The notes under the pieces were generated by a model. That model searched no databases. It was not told the DNA's origin and saw nothing but the letters and a program-made list of their open reading frames with translations. DNA of 64,000 nucleotides from NCBI GenBank assembly GCA_018223415.1, contig JAGTTQ010000001.1, forward strand, positions 3,335,365-3,399,364, in the 5' to 3' direction. This DNA is from Eubacteriaceae bacterium Marseille-Q4139 (GTDB taxonomy: Bacteria; Bacillota; Clostridia; Lachnospirales; Lachnospiraceae). Within the stretch, counting starts at the first letter, position 1. Each line of letters opens with the position of its first letter. The position numbers and the translations under genes were made by a program. This document shows positions 44,772-53,372 of the stretch, piece by piece.

Positions 44772-44797
44772 GTATGGATAGCAAATGAAATCCTGAT
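44772..44797 (+). other. attR of the sigK intervening element
   Basis: Core AA at 44784-44785 in TAGCAAATGAAA. The left 12 bp (GTATGGATAGCA) belong to the element and the right 12 bp to sigK. Joined to the inner half of attL it gives a symmetric attP. Confidence 0.75.
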
Positions 44798-45149
44798 GCT
44801 GTTTCGGGCGGGGAAAAAATATTCCAAGGATGTGTCGATCTATGAGCCCATCGGGACGGATAAGGACGGGGAGACCGTAAGCCTCGTGGACGTTCTGGAG
44901 GTGGACGAAAAGGAGGCCCTGGACAGCATTATTTTAAAGCAGGATATCCAGATGCTGTATGAGGTGTATGAAAGGGATTTAAAGGACACGGAAAAGACGG
45001 TTCTCCGGATGCGGTACGGTCTTCTGGGCTCGAAGGAATACACCCAGAGGGAGATTGCCGCAAAGCTCGGGATCTCCCGCTCCTATGTGAGCCGCATCGA
45101 AAAACGGGCCGTGGAGAAGATACGGGCAGAGTTTGAAAAACATGGATGA
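44796..45149 (+). CDS. sigK: sigK, 3' half (regions 3-4 of sigma factor K)
   Basis: Sigma K coding sequence resumes at GAA 44787 (E-I-L, then the ATG at 44796). Sequence LFRAGKKYSKDVSIYEPIGTDKDGE follows the family after the ENEIL position, and region 4 has EYTQREIAAKLGISRSYVSRIEKRAVEKI. There is no ribosome site before 44796, so this half is not expected to be translated alone. Joined to residues 1-89 it gives a 209-residue sigma K. Confidence 0.92.
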   Translation: MLFRAGKKYSKDVSIYEPIGTDKDGETVSLVDVLEVDEKEALDSIILKQDIQMLYEVYERDLKDTEKTVLRMRYGLLGSKEYTQREIAAKLGISRSYVSRIEKRAVEKIRAEFEKHG

Positions 45150-45152
45150 AGA

Positions 45153-45217
45153 AAACAGGGATAAGCAGGGATGCCGGCCGGGGTAAGAGGCCGGAGGGGC
45201 TGCGGATCCCTGTTTTT
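45153..45217 (+). terminator. Rho-independent terminator of sigK
   Basis: AAACAGGGAT (45153-45162) pairs with ATCCCTGTTT (45206-45215), with an inner GC-rich hairpin, ending in TTTTT. Confidence 0.8.
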
Positions 45218-45287
45218 GTTTGCAATCCCCCACAAAATATAGTAATATCTAATATAGAAGAAACCAATCCCAAAACAGGAGGATACT

Positions 45288-46142
45288 ATGCAGTTAGGAA
45301 TCAGATTACACGATGTCAATACAGACTTGGCTCCGGAGTTTCAGACCCTTGAGAGCCGGGCAGAGAAAGCAGGAGAGGAGGGCTTTTCCTGTGTACATCT
45401 GGCGTTTTCCAAGGTGATGAAAGGGATCACCTTCGACGCCTGCGCCTTAAACGAAGGCCTGGCCAGATACACAAAGCGGGTGCTTGATAAAAACGGCCTG
45501 GATCTGGCCGTTTTAGGATGTTACTTAAACCTGGCCCATCCCGACCCGGAAAAGCTTAAGGAGATCCAGGGGAAATACTATGCCCATCTGCGGCTGGCTT
45601 CCCTGATGGACGCCTGCGTCATGGGGACAGAGACAGGAGCGCCGAACCCGGAGTACAAGCTGGATGCCAACACCCACACCGAAGAGGCGCTTGAGACGTT
45701 CATCCGCGGCCTGGAGCCGGTGGTGGAGTGTGCGGAACACTACGGCGTCACCATGGCCATCGAGCCGGTCTGGAACCACATTGTCTACAACGCGGACCGG
45801 GCGCTCCAGGTGTTAAAATCCATCGGGAGCCATAACCTGCGGATCATCCTGGATCCGGTGAACCTTCTGTATCCGGGAAATGTGGACGAGAAAGAGGCCG
45901 TCTTCGGCGACGCCATGGAAAAGCTGGCTGACTACATCGCCGTTGTCCACTTAAAGGATTATGTGGTGGAGGACGGGAAAATGAAGAGCATTGCCGCCGG
46001 AACCGGAGACATGGATTATAAGGAGATCCTGCGGTTCATGAAGGCGAGAAAGCCCTACATCTATGCCACACTGGAAAACACCGTAAACAGCAACGCGGAG
46101 AGCTCCAGGGAATTTTTGGAGAAGCTTTACGCCGAACTGTAA
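45288..46142 (+). CDS. Sugar phosphate isomerase/epimerase family protein (TIM barrel)
   Basis: 284 residues, ATG after ACAGGAGG. AP-endonuclease-2/xylose-isomerase-like barrel: TMAIEPVWNHIV carries the first metal Glu, RIILDPVNLL an Asp, VVHLKDY a His-Lys-Asp and the final YATLEN another Glu. Such enzymes isomerise or epimerise keto sugars. It sits at the edge of the pectin locus and may belong to it; the substrate is unknown. Confidence 0.82.
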   Translation: MQLGIRLHDVNTDLAPEFQTLESRAEKAGEEGFSCVHLAFSKVMKGITFDACALNEGLARYTKRVLDKNGLDLAVLGCYLNLAHPDPEKLKEIQGKYYAHLRLASLMDACVMGTETGAPNPEYKLDANTHTEEALETFIRGLEPVVECAEHYGVTMAIEPVWNHIVYNADRALQVLKSIGSHNLRIILDPVNLLYPGNVDEKEAVFGDAMEKLADYIAVVHLKDYVVEDGKMKSIAAGTGDMDYKEILRFMKARKPYIYATLENTVNSNAESSREFLEKLYAEL

Positions 46143-46214
46143 GTCCGCCATACTTGTACATACGGCAAAAAACGGCCGGGGCATGTTTCCGATCATGTCT
46201 CCGGCCGCCTGTCA

Positions 46215-47075
46215 TTATTCCGAAAGGGTTCTGGCCCATTTCACCCGCCCGTCTATGGCAGGGCGTTCATAAAACCTGGCTGTCTTGTCCCGCTCCGTAT
46301 CGTTCCACTTGTCAAAGCCAAGGGGCGAGATGTGGGCTTCATAGGTGCAGCCGTCGAACACGCAGAGCCCAAAGTCCCGCCAGGGGCGCGCAAGGAAGAT
46401 ACTTCCCGGCTCGACGCCGTCTTCCATGGTGAAGCGGCAGTTCTTAAAAAGAAAGCCCTTTTCCTGGCTTAAAGCATGGGCCGGGGCAGCCACATAGCCG
46501 CAGTTCCTCGCGTCCTTTAAAGAACGCAGCTCACAATTTTCAAAGACGGCCTCGCCGCAGCCGAAGATAAAATCGACGGTGCCCTCGATCAGGCAGTCAA
46601 GAAACGTCTGCCGGCACATGATGTCTTTCCTTAAAGGATCCGAAAGGAAGCCGTCGTAGCGCTCGATGAGATCTTTGGGAAGCGGCCCCAAAAACAGCGT
46701 ATCCTGGGTGGAAGAGAGGGTGCAGCGTTCCATCCGGAAATTGTCCCCGTAAACGGTCAAAGCCACTTCCTGCCCCTTGGTTTCCGGCGTCAGGGAATCG
46801 TTGATGATGGACAAATCCGTCATGGTAATATGGTCGGCGCAGACCGCCATGGTCCAGGTGCGGAACGTGTTGTACTCGACGCCCTTTTCATCCAGCTTGT
46901 TTGCGTAGTCGTCCCAGAGGATCCTGGTCTTTGAGGCGCCGGCTCCGCGGATCGTAAGATTCGGCGTCCGGATCATGGTTTTTATGCGGTAATCGCCCTC
47001 TGCCAGCTCGATCACGCTCCCCGGCTGGACAGAATCGAACACGTCCTGAAGATTTTCGTTTGGAAAAACCAGCAT
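46215..47075 (-). CDS. Pectinesterase (CE8)
   Basis: 286 residues; start chosen at 47075 because AGGAGG lies just upstream on the minus strand. Right-handed beta-helix enzyme: the active-site Gln/Asp region appears in SSTQDTLFLGPLP and EGTVDFIFGCGEAVFENC, and the conserved ARPWRDFG near residue 245. It removes methyl esters from polygalacturonate. There is no signal peptide, so it should work on imported oligosaccharides. Divergent from the transporter operon. Confidence 0.88.
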   Translation of the reverse strand: MLVFPNENLQDVFDSVQPGSVIELAEGDYRIKTMIRTPNLTIRGAGASKTRILWDDYANKLDEKGVEYNTFRTWTMAVCADHITMTDLSIINDSLTPETKGQEVALTVYGDNFRMERCTLSSTQDTLFLGPLPKDLIERYDGFLSDPLRKDIMCRQTFLDCLIEGTVDFIFGCGEAVFENCELRSLKDARNCGYVAAPAHALSQEKGFLFKNCRFTMEDGVEPGSIFLARPWRDFGLCVFDGCTYEAHISPLGFDKWNDTERDKTARFYERPAIDGRVKWARTLSE

Positions 47076-47317
47076 GAAATTGGTACCTCCTGATGTGAAT
47101 TGTATGATAAGCGGCTCATGGCCGCAAAAAAGCCGGAAAACTCCGGACGGTGTGATTATAACAGCATGCATATTAAAAGGAAAGGCTGCATGCCAAATAA
47201 ATCCGTTTTGTGCATAAAGCGAACACCTTTACCCATGTACGGTGAAAACATCGTCATTTATAATAAAACCAGTTTGACAAACACAGTCTTATTCATCATT
47301 TTATCCAAAGGAACCCT

Positions 47318-47905
47318 ATGAAAAAACAGCGAACTTTCCAGGAATACCGTACCATGGACCTGGCTCTTTTTGGGCTTATGCTGGCGGTATTTGAGTTTAT
47401 TATCATAAAGGTATCAAACAGCAGTTTCTTTTACGACCAGCCCTTTACCGTATCCCTGGCAGGAGCCCTGACGGCGATTGTCTATATGCGGTGGGGCGCG
47501 TGGGGCGGCTTTGAGGCGGCCCTGGCAGGTTTTATTTACTGCTTCTTTTCCGGAGCCACGGTCAACCAGTTCATGATTTATATCGCGGGGAACCTGTTTT
47601 CCCTGCCGGCCGTCCTTCTTTTGGAAAAGCTTGGCTATGAGCGTGTCCGGAACGCCCAGTGGTACCTGGCGTTTCCGCTTCTCGTGATTCTCCTGATGCA
47701 GGCGGGACGAGCTGTTGTGGCGCTTCTTCTCGGGGCAGCGCCCACCGGGATCCTGGGATTTTTCACGACGGATGCCCTGTCAGACCTGTTCACCGTGCTG
47801 ATCGTCTGGATCACGAAACGTCTGGACGGGATTTATGAAAACCAGAAGCACTATCTTCTCCGTGTCCATAAGGAAGAAAAGGAGAAGAGAGGGCAGTCCT
47901 ATTAA
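47318..47905 (+). CDS. Integral membrane protein of unknown function in the pectin locus
   Basis: 195 residues with about five hydrophobic helices and charged ends (KKQRTFQEYR at the start, HKEEKEKRGQ at the end). Its size and the aromatic-glycine loops (VYMRWGAWGGFEAALAG) resemble small substrate-capture membrane proteins, but no family is recognised. It precedes the permease genes by 97 bp. The 47172-47317 gap holds AT-rich sequence with TATAAT at 47259-47264 and TTGACA at 47274-47279, likely promoter elements. Confidence 0.7.
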   Translation: MKKQRTFQEYRTMDLALFGLMLAVFEFIIIKVSNSSFFYDQPFTVSLAGALTAIVYMRWGAWGGFEAALAGFIYCFFSGATVNQFMIYIAGNLFSLPAVLLLEKLGYERVRNAQWYLAFPLLVILLMQAGRAVVALLLGAAPTGILGFFTTDALSDLFTVLIVWITKRLDGIYENQKHYLLRVHKEEKEKRGQSY

Positions 47906-48002
47906 ATATGAAAGTAAATGGGGAGCTGGCAGATGCCTTCGCCCCAATACCTGGCAGAGATCGGGGGAGGTCTTTGCAGATACATAAAAAGGAGGCAATG
48001 TT

Positions 48003-49058
48003 ATGAAAGTAAAGGCGGCGGATTTTCTTATCTATGACAAGGAAACGGGAACCTATCGGGAAAATCCGGAACAGGCCGTCCGTGATGACGTAGAGAAACA
48101 CTATTGGCTTCACGTCGGCCGCACCATTGCAAAAGACTGGCGACTGTACCTGATGCTGGTACCGATGCTGCTGGTATTCTTGTTCTGGCGCTACTTCCCG
48201 ATGTACGAGCTGCTCGGATGCTTTAAGGTATCGGACAGCGTACTTCCCGTATCGGAACAGCTCTTTTCCGGCTTTTCCTATTTTAAGCGTCTTCTGATCG
48301 GCGGCGACAGCCTGTCCGTCGAGTTCTGGAGAGCAATGCGGAACACCTTCCTTCTGAGCTTCTACGGGCTCCTGTTCGGCTTCCCGATGCCGATTGTCCT
48401 GGCGCTGTTCTTCAACGAGATCCGTTCCAACGGCGCAAGAAGCGTTTACCAGGTGCTTACCTACCTGCCGAAGTTCATGTCGACGGTCGTTATGACCTCC
48501 CTTGTGACGATGCTTGTAAAGCAGGGCTCCCTGACATCCAACATGGGTATCGTGAGCCAGGCGCTTGCAAGCCTCGGGCTGATCTCTCAGGATGTGGCAA
48601 ACGCAGGCCTTTTGAACAACCCGGTATTCTTCCGTTCCATCTACCAGATCAGCGGCATCTGGGAGAGCGCAGGCTATGACAGCATCGTATTCTTCGCTGC
48701 GATCATCGCCATCTCGCCCACCAGCTATGAGGCCGCACAGATCGACGGCGCTGACAAATGGGCGCAGATGCGGTATGTGGTGCTCCCCAGTATCCTGTCC
48801 ACAATCGTAATCATGCTGATTACCCGTATCGGTTCCCTTTTGAACATCGGATACGAGAAGGTATTGCTTCTGTACAACGCCAATACGTATGTAACGGCTG
48901 ATGTGGTTTCCACCTTTGCAAGCCGGAACGGTCTTGGAACCGGCGCCGGTACCGGCATAGCGGCGGCGGCCGAGATGATGAATAACGTCATCGGTATGCT
49001 GCTTGTCATCGGAGCCAATACCATAGCGCGGAAAGCGTCTAACACATCGCTGTATTAG
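48003..49058 (+). CDS. Sugar ABC transporter permease (LplB/UgpA-like)
   Basis: 351 residues, AAAGGAGG upstream. A longer cytoplasmic N-terminus (about 50 residues) precedes six helices. The EAA loop reads EAAQIDGADKWAQMRYVVLPSI near residue 245, the contact site for the ATPase. LplB-type permeases import complex or acidic oligosaccharides. First of the pair with the gene at 49067. Confidence 0.93.
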   Translation: MKVKAADFLIYDKETGTYRENPEQAVRDDVEKHYWLHVGRTIAKDWRLYLMLVPMLLVFLFWRYFPMYELLGCFKVSDSVLPVSEQLFSGFSYFKRLLIGGDSLSVEFWRAMRNTFLLSFYGLLFGFPMPIVLALFFNEIRSNGARSVYQVLTYLPKFMSTVVMTSLVTMLVKQGSLTSNMGIVSQALASLGLISQDVANAGLLNNPVFFRSIYQISGIWESAGYDSIVFFAAIIAISPTSYEAAQIDGADKWAQMRYVVLPSILSTIVIMLITRIGSLLNIGYEKVLLLYNANTYVTADVVSTFASRNGLGTGAGTGIAAAAEMMNNVIGMLLVIGANTIARKASNTSLY

Positions 49059-49066
49059 GAGGCGTT

Positions 49067-49957
49067 ATGAAAAGAAAGCTAGAAATTTCCGAATTGATTT
49101 TTAAAATTATCAGCTACACACTGCTGACGGTGTTTGCCCTCTGCTGCCTGTACCCGTTCGTATATGCGGTATCCGCCTCCATAAGCGGAAGGGCGGCAGT
49201 GGACTACGGCGAGGTTGTCCTTTTTCCGAAGGATATCCAGTTTGACGCCTTCAAGAGAATGTTCAATGACAACATTTTCTGGAATTCCTATTCCAACACC
49301 TTGTTTTTAACCCTTTACGGAACCATCTGGGCCATGGGCGTGGCAATCCTCGGCGCATACGCGCTTTCCAAAAAGAGGCTTTTGTTCCGGAAGACCTTCA
49401 ACTTTTTCCTGGTCTTCACCATGTGGTTCTCGGCAGGTATCGTTCCCCAGTACCTGAACTACCTGGCGACCAAGGCCGTGTTTAATTCCGTAGGTATCAT
49501 GGACGACAAGTGGCTTGTTGTCATTGCCATGGGTATGGCGGCCATGAACATCATCCTTTTAAGGAACGCCTTTGAGGGCGTGCCCTCAGAGATCGAGGAG
49601 GCGGCCATCGTTGACGGCGCCACCGAGTTCCAGGTATTAAGCAAAGTGTACATTCCAATGAGCAAGTCGACCATTGCGACCGTGGCGCTGTTCTTCGCAA
49701 TTTCCCGCTGGAACGGCTACTTCTGGGCGCGGCAGATGATCTCCAACACAAACGAGCATCCGCTTCAGGTATTCATCCGGCTGAAACTGGAACAGTACAC
49801 AGACCCCGAGCAAATGGCAGGCTGGAATGAGATCTATTCTTCAGACTCCGTGATCTACGCGCTGATCGTATGTTCCATCATTCCGATCCTGATCATTTAT
49901 CCTTTCATCCAGAAGTACTTTGCAAAAGGTACCAACGTCGGCGGTGTAAAGGAATAA
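49067..49957 (+). CDS. Sugar ABC transporter permease (LplC/YtcP-like)
   Basis: 296 residues, six helices. The EAA loop appears as EIEEAAIVDGATEFQVLSKVYIPM near residue 185 (split: EEAAIVDGATEFQ). The extended C-terminus ending KYFAKGTNVGGVKE is typical of this group. It starts 8 bp after the first permease and forms the heterodimeric channel with it. Confidence 0.93.
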   Translation: MKRKLEISELIFKIISYTLLTVFALCCLYPFVYAVSASISGRAAVDYGEVVLFPKDIQFDAFKRMFNDNIFWNSYSNTLFLTLYGTIWAMGVAILGAYALSKKRLLFRKTFNFFLVFTMWFSAGIVPQYLNYLATKAVFNSVGIMDDKWLVVIAMGMAAMNIILLRNAFEGVPSEIEEAAIVDGATEFQVLSKVYIPMSKSTIATVALFFAISRWNGYFWARQMISNTNEHPLQVFIRLKLEQYTDPEQMAGWNEIYSSDSVIYALIVCSIIPILIIYPFIQKYFAKGTNVGGVKE

Positions 49958-49987
49958 TAAAACGTCTTTCAAAAAAGGAGGAGACAT

Positions 49988-52174
49988 ATGAAAAAAAGAG
50001 CTTTAACGGCCCTTCTTCTGGCAGCTTCCATGACAGGAACGCTGGCAGGCTGCGGCCCCAAGGTTGTTGTTTCTGACGGAGGCGGAAGCACATCGGCTGC
50101 TGCTTCTGAAACAACTGCATCTTCTGACGGGACATCCACAGAGACGTCCGCTGCTGCGGAAGAAACCACAGGAGACCTGTCCTTTGCACAGGGAACCGTG
50201 CTTCGCATGGCAACTGGTTACAACAGTTCCAAGACAGGCCTGTTCTTCGACGCAGAGACGGCCGGCGAGGGCATTACCCTTGCAGACGGCAATACCTACA
50301 ACGCAGGCGACTTAAAGCCAACCTGGGTTGAGGTGGAGAAAGAGCTTGGCATGGTATTTGAGGACAAGTACCAGGGCAACAGCGCAACAAAGGAATTTGA
50401 ATACTGGAAAGAGCAGCTTGACCAGGTAGACATGGTAAGCGGTACGGCTTTAACCCTTACCGAGTACGGCGAGGCCGGAAGCCTTGTGAACATCGGTGAG
50501 TATCTGGATCAGATGCCGAACTTCAAGGCTTACCTTGAAAAGAACCCGATTGTCCGCCTGTCCATCACCGGAAACACCGACACAGGCGCCATCTACTTCA
50601 GCCCCTACTTTGGCGGTGTAAACGACATCGAGCGTATGCCGCTTATGCGTACCGACTGGGTACAGAAGCTTCTGGACGGCGAAGGCGAGTTCACCGCAGA
50701 TGCCAGCAAAGAACTGGCAGCCGCTGTTTATGAGCCCTACATGCCGACATCCGGCAAGGTGGAGATTGACGTTGTGACCGAGGACGGCACGGCAGTTGAG
50801 ACCATCACAAAGGATTACGACACCGCAGGCAACATCGTTGAGAAGATGAATGCTGCCGGCACCATCGACGGCGTAACGGCTGTCAACATGCTGCGTCAGT
50901 ACATCGACGAGGCATACAACGGATACTACGGCACGAACCGTTCCAACCTGTACATCGGACAGAACGCTGCATGGGATGCTGACGAGTTAGTCGCCCTGCT
51001 TCGCTGCGTTGTTTCCAACCCGCAGACCTTAAACGGCACCGATTCCGTACAGGGCCTGTTCTCCCGTGAGGACGACAACAACCAGCGCCGTGTGGATATG
51101 TTCCGCTTCACCGGCACACTGTTCGGCGTAAGAGGTCTTGAGTCCCGTCAGGATTACCTGTATGTGGATGCGGACGGCAGCTTAAAGGATGCACGTCAGC
51201 AGGTTGCCACCTATGAGGCACTTGACCGCATGCACGCAATGGTACAGGAAGGTCTGATCTCCGAGGCATATGTAAACGCTTCCGCAGAGAGCTCCTCTAC
51301 ATACCTGGAGAACGACATGGGCTTCATGCACTATGACTACAACCAGACACAGACCATCTTAAACAACACGAAGCTTCAGGAAGGCGAGAAGTACATGGCA
51401 GTCATGGTTCCGGTTGCCCGCTGGTATGACGGAACAAGCGATGACGGCGTTTACATGCGGTTTACCGAGTCCTGGAGATCTGTTAAGACAGACGGATGGG
51501 CCATCTCCAAGGCAGGTGTCGGCGACGATCAGGATAAGCTCAACGCAGCATTAAGCCTCATCGACTTTGCTTACACCGATAAGGGTATGATCCTTATGAG
51601 CTATGGCCCGGATGCTTTCATCAAGACAAACGACGACGGAAGCTATGTAACCTTCAACTTCAACGGCGAAGAAATGCCGGTAATCGCAGACGCTACCTAC
51701 GAGGAGCTCTGGGATAAGGCACAGGGCAACTACACCAACTACGCACGCTACTACCTTGGCTCCACTCTTTCCTTCGCAAAGAGCCAGGCCTTCGAGTATC
51801 AGTGTACAAGTGAGGTAGGAAAAGAGGGCGCAGGCCACATTTCCAACGCCATCGCTCTCGGCACCATCAAACACGTAGAGCTGGCTGTTGCCGACAACAG
51901 CTGGTACACCTCCACTCCGACCGTTCTTCCGAACACGAAGAGTGAGAACGACATGATCAGCGGCTACACAGACCTTACCAACAAGTTCTCCCAGAACAAG
52001 GACGGCGACAACATGCTGGTAAACATCATCGTAAACGGCTACACCGAAGAAGGTATGTCCAATGCTGAGGAAGCAGCAGCGGCAGTTGCTGATACCATGA
52101 ACGGCAAGCAGTACATCACCTTAAAGAACGATGCTTGGAATCGTCTTGTAACCTACTATCAGTCTTTACAGTAA
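49988..52174 (+). CDS. Extracellular solute-binding lipoprotein of the pectin ABC transporter
   Basis: 728 residues. Lipoprotein signal with lipobox LAGC at about residues 18-21, then a Ser/Thr/Glu-rich linker (about 30-65). The rest is a periplasmic-binding fold of the LplA type, but about 150-200 residues longer than most members of that family. The codon style (many preferred C-ending codons) suggests high expression. AAAAAAGGAGGAG upstream. It should capture oligogalacturonides or related sugars for the two permeases. Confidence 0.9.
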   Translation: MKKRALTALLLAASMTGTLAGCGPKVVVSDGGGSTSAAASETTASSDGTSTETSAAAEETTGDLSFAQGTVLRMATGYNSSKTGLFFDAETAGEGITLADGNTYNAGDLKPTWVEVEKELGMVFEDKYQGNSATKEFEYWKEQLDQVDMVSGTALTLTEYGEAGSLVNIGEYLDQMPNFKAYLEKNPIVRLSITGNTDTGAIYFSPYFGGVNDIERMPLMRTDWVQKLLDGEGEFTADASKELAAAVYEPYMPTSGKVEIDVVTEDGTAVETITKDYDTAGNIVEKMNAAGTIDGVTAVNMLRQYIDEAYNGYYGTNRSNLYIGQNAAWDADELVALLRCVVSNPQTLNGTDSVQGLFSREDDNNQRRVDMFRFTGTLFGVRGLESRQDYLYVDADGSLKDARQQVATYEALDRMHAMVQEGLISEAYVNASAESSSTYLENDMGFMHYDYNQTQTILNNTKLQEGEKYMAVMVPVARWYDGTSDDGVYMRFTESWRSVKTDGWAISKAGVGDDQDKLNAALSLIDFAYTDKGMILMSYGPDAFIKTNDDGSYVTFNFNGEEMPVIADATYEELWDKAQGNYTNYARYYLGSTLSFAKSQAFEYQCTSEVGKEGAGHISNAIALGTIKHVELAVADNSWYTSTPTVLPNTKSENDMISGYTDLTNKFSQNKDGDNMLVNIIVNGYTEEGMSNAEEAAAAVADTMNGKQYITLKNDAWNRLVTYYQSLQ

Positions 52175-52217
52175 CCTGCTGACATCAGATTTCATGAATT
52201 ATAAAAAAAGTTATCAG

Positions 52218-52260
52218 ACCGTTTCCCTGCCCGGAGCTTTCCGGGCGGGGCAGGCGGTTT
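52218..52260 (+). other. Intercistronic hairpin after the solute-binding protein gene
   Basis: An imperfect stem built from CCTGCC...CCGGA and TCCGGG...GGCAGG, with flanking ACCG/CGGT. There is no T run. It may stabilise the upstream mRNA and lower expression of the downstream genes, as seen in other binding-protein operons. Confidence 0.5.
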
Positions 52261-52281
52261 CAATGGAACGGGGAGGTCATC

Positions 52282-52872
52282 ATGTATAAAAAGCAGTTGA
52301 CTGCACAAAAAATCATTTGCCTTGCGGCGATCATCGTCAGTGCGGTGGTGTTCATATATTCACTCGGCATCATGACCGACCTGTATGATACCCTGTACAG
52401 CACCATGAGAAATACCAATGACCCGACGCAGACGGATGTGCCGGGCTCTATCGTCTACTACAATATGCAGGGTTTTAACGGTGCATTTTTGAATGCGAGC
52501 ATCGGTCTGCTTCTGCTGTCATTGCTTCTTATCATTACAAACACCAATGTGCGCCGGAAATACTACATCGGCAATTACGTTTCCGTCGGCCTGTTTGCGG
52601 CCGCAAGCGTGGCGATTACCGTGTGGGCGCATGGGCAGATCGAAGCCTATAAGGCACAGTTTTTACAGGTGGATTTTGAGGCACTGAAGGAGCATGCGGA
52701 AATGTGGAATACGGCATATACCGAATCTACCTTCTGGTTTGACGTGCATTATCTGATTTTCGGCCTGCTGCTTCTTGTGGCGGCAGCGTTAATTGCAAAC
52801 GTATTCTGGAAACGAAAACTGATGAAAGAGGAACAGGACCTGATCCGTCAGGGAAAGGAGGCAACGGCATGA
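52282..52872 (+). CDS. Membrane protein of unknown function (four helices)
   Basis: 196 residues, GGGGAGG before ATG. Hydrophobic segments at about 10-30, 72-90, 98-116 and 155-175, with a polar extracellular loop after the first helix and a charged C-terminus (KRKLMKEEQDLIRQG). It overlaps the next gene by 4 bp. No homologue is recalled with a known function; it is embedded between the binding protein and the ATPase of the transporter. Confidence 0.72.
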   Translation: MYKKQLTAQKIICLAAIIVSAVVFIYSLGIMTDLYDTLYSTMRNTNDPTQTDVPGSIVYYNMQGFNGAFLNASIGLLLLSLLLIITNTNVRRKYYIGNYVSVGLFAAASVAITVWAHGQIEAYKAQFLQVDFEALKEHAEMWNTAYTESTFWFDVHYLIFGLLLLVAAALIANVFWKRKLMKEEQDLIRQGKEATA

Positions 52873-53360
52873 CTAACGAAGATCGCATGATACAGCGGGA
52901 CAGAATGAGATTCGTAAAGAACAAGCTTTCTGCGAACCTGGCTATTCTTGCTATTGTCTTTAATGTGTTCTACTTTGTTAATATTTATAGATCCGATGTG
53001 GGCTCCTACTATTATACAATTATCATCGGCGCCGACATCGTGTACAACCTGCTTTTCATGCTGGCAGCGTTTCTGGCATCGGAAGGCGTAAAGAACTACA
53101 AGATCAATTATTCCTGGCTCCTGATTGTTATCGGAATCCTTCAGATCGCAAGGATTTTTATCATTCCGATGAGGGCCCATGGGGCCACGGCCACCATCGG
53201 CGGCGTGGAGACCATCGTCATGGGAGACGGGCAGTTCTATAAGCTTGTAATTTATCTGGTTCTCTCGGCCGTATGTCTTGTGGCGGCCGGAGTCATCAAC
53301 TATAACAAATGCCGGGCCCTGGAGGAGCATATGAAGACCCTCGAGGGAACGGCCGCATAA
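52869..53360 (+). CDS. Membrane protein of unknown function, partner of the preceding gene
   Basis: 163 residues with four hydrophobic helices and a cytoplasmic N-terminus (TNEDRMIQRDRMRFVKNKL). It is coupled to the previous gene by an ATGA overlap and followed by the ATPase gene after 12 bp. The pair may form one membrane complex linked to transport; this is an inference from gene order alone. Confidence 0.72.
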   Translation: MTNEDRMIQRDRMRFVKNKLSANLAILAIVFNVFYFVNIYRSDVGSYYYTIIIGADIVYNLLFMLAAFLASEGVKNYKINYSWLLIVIGILQIARIFIIPMRAHGATATIGGVETIVMGDGQFYKLVIYLVLSAVCLVAAGVINYNKCRALEEHMKTLEGTAA

Positions 53361-53372
53361 GGAGGCAGCGAA

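Larger units (their letters stand above)
37724..44783 (+). mobile_element. skin-like sigK intervening element carrying argCJBDF (7,060 bp)
   Basis: The element is bounded by the two AA cores in attL (37724) and attR (44784). It contains a small antisense gene, a large serine recombinase and a complete arginine operon, and no phage structural or plasmid genes. Removing exactly this span joins TGT-GTA-GAA-AAT to GAA-ATC-CTG-ATG and restores a continuous 209-codon sigK. skin elements of Bacillus subtilis and Clostridioides difficile interrupt sigK and excise in the mother cell; this one is much smaller and has biosynthetic cargo. Excision itself is inferred, not shown. Confidence 0.88.

Noticed and set aside
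39541..44783. The arg operon as a later chance insertion next to a small recombinase-only element
   Set aside because: attR lies only 31 bp after argF and pairs with attL to give a symmetric attP, so the arg genes lie within the functional ends. How they first entered remains open.
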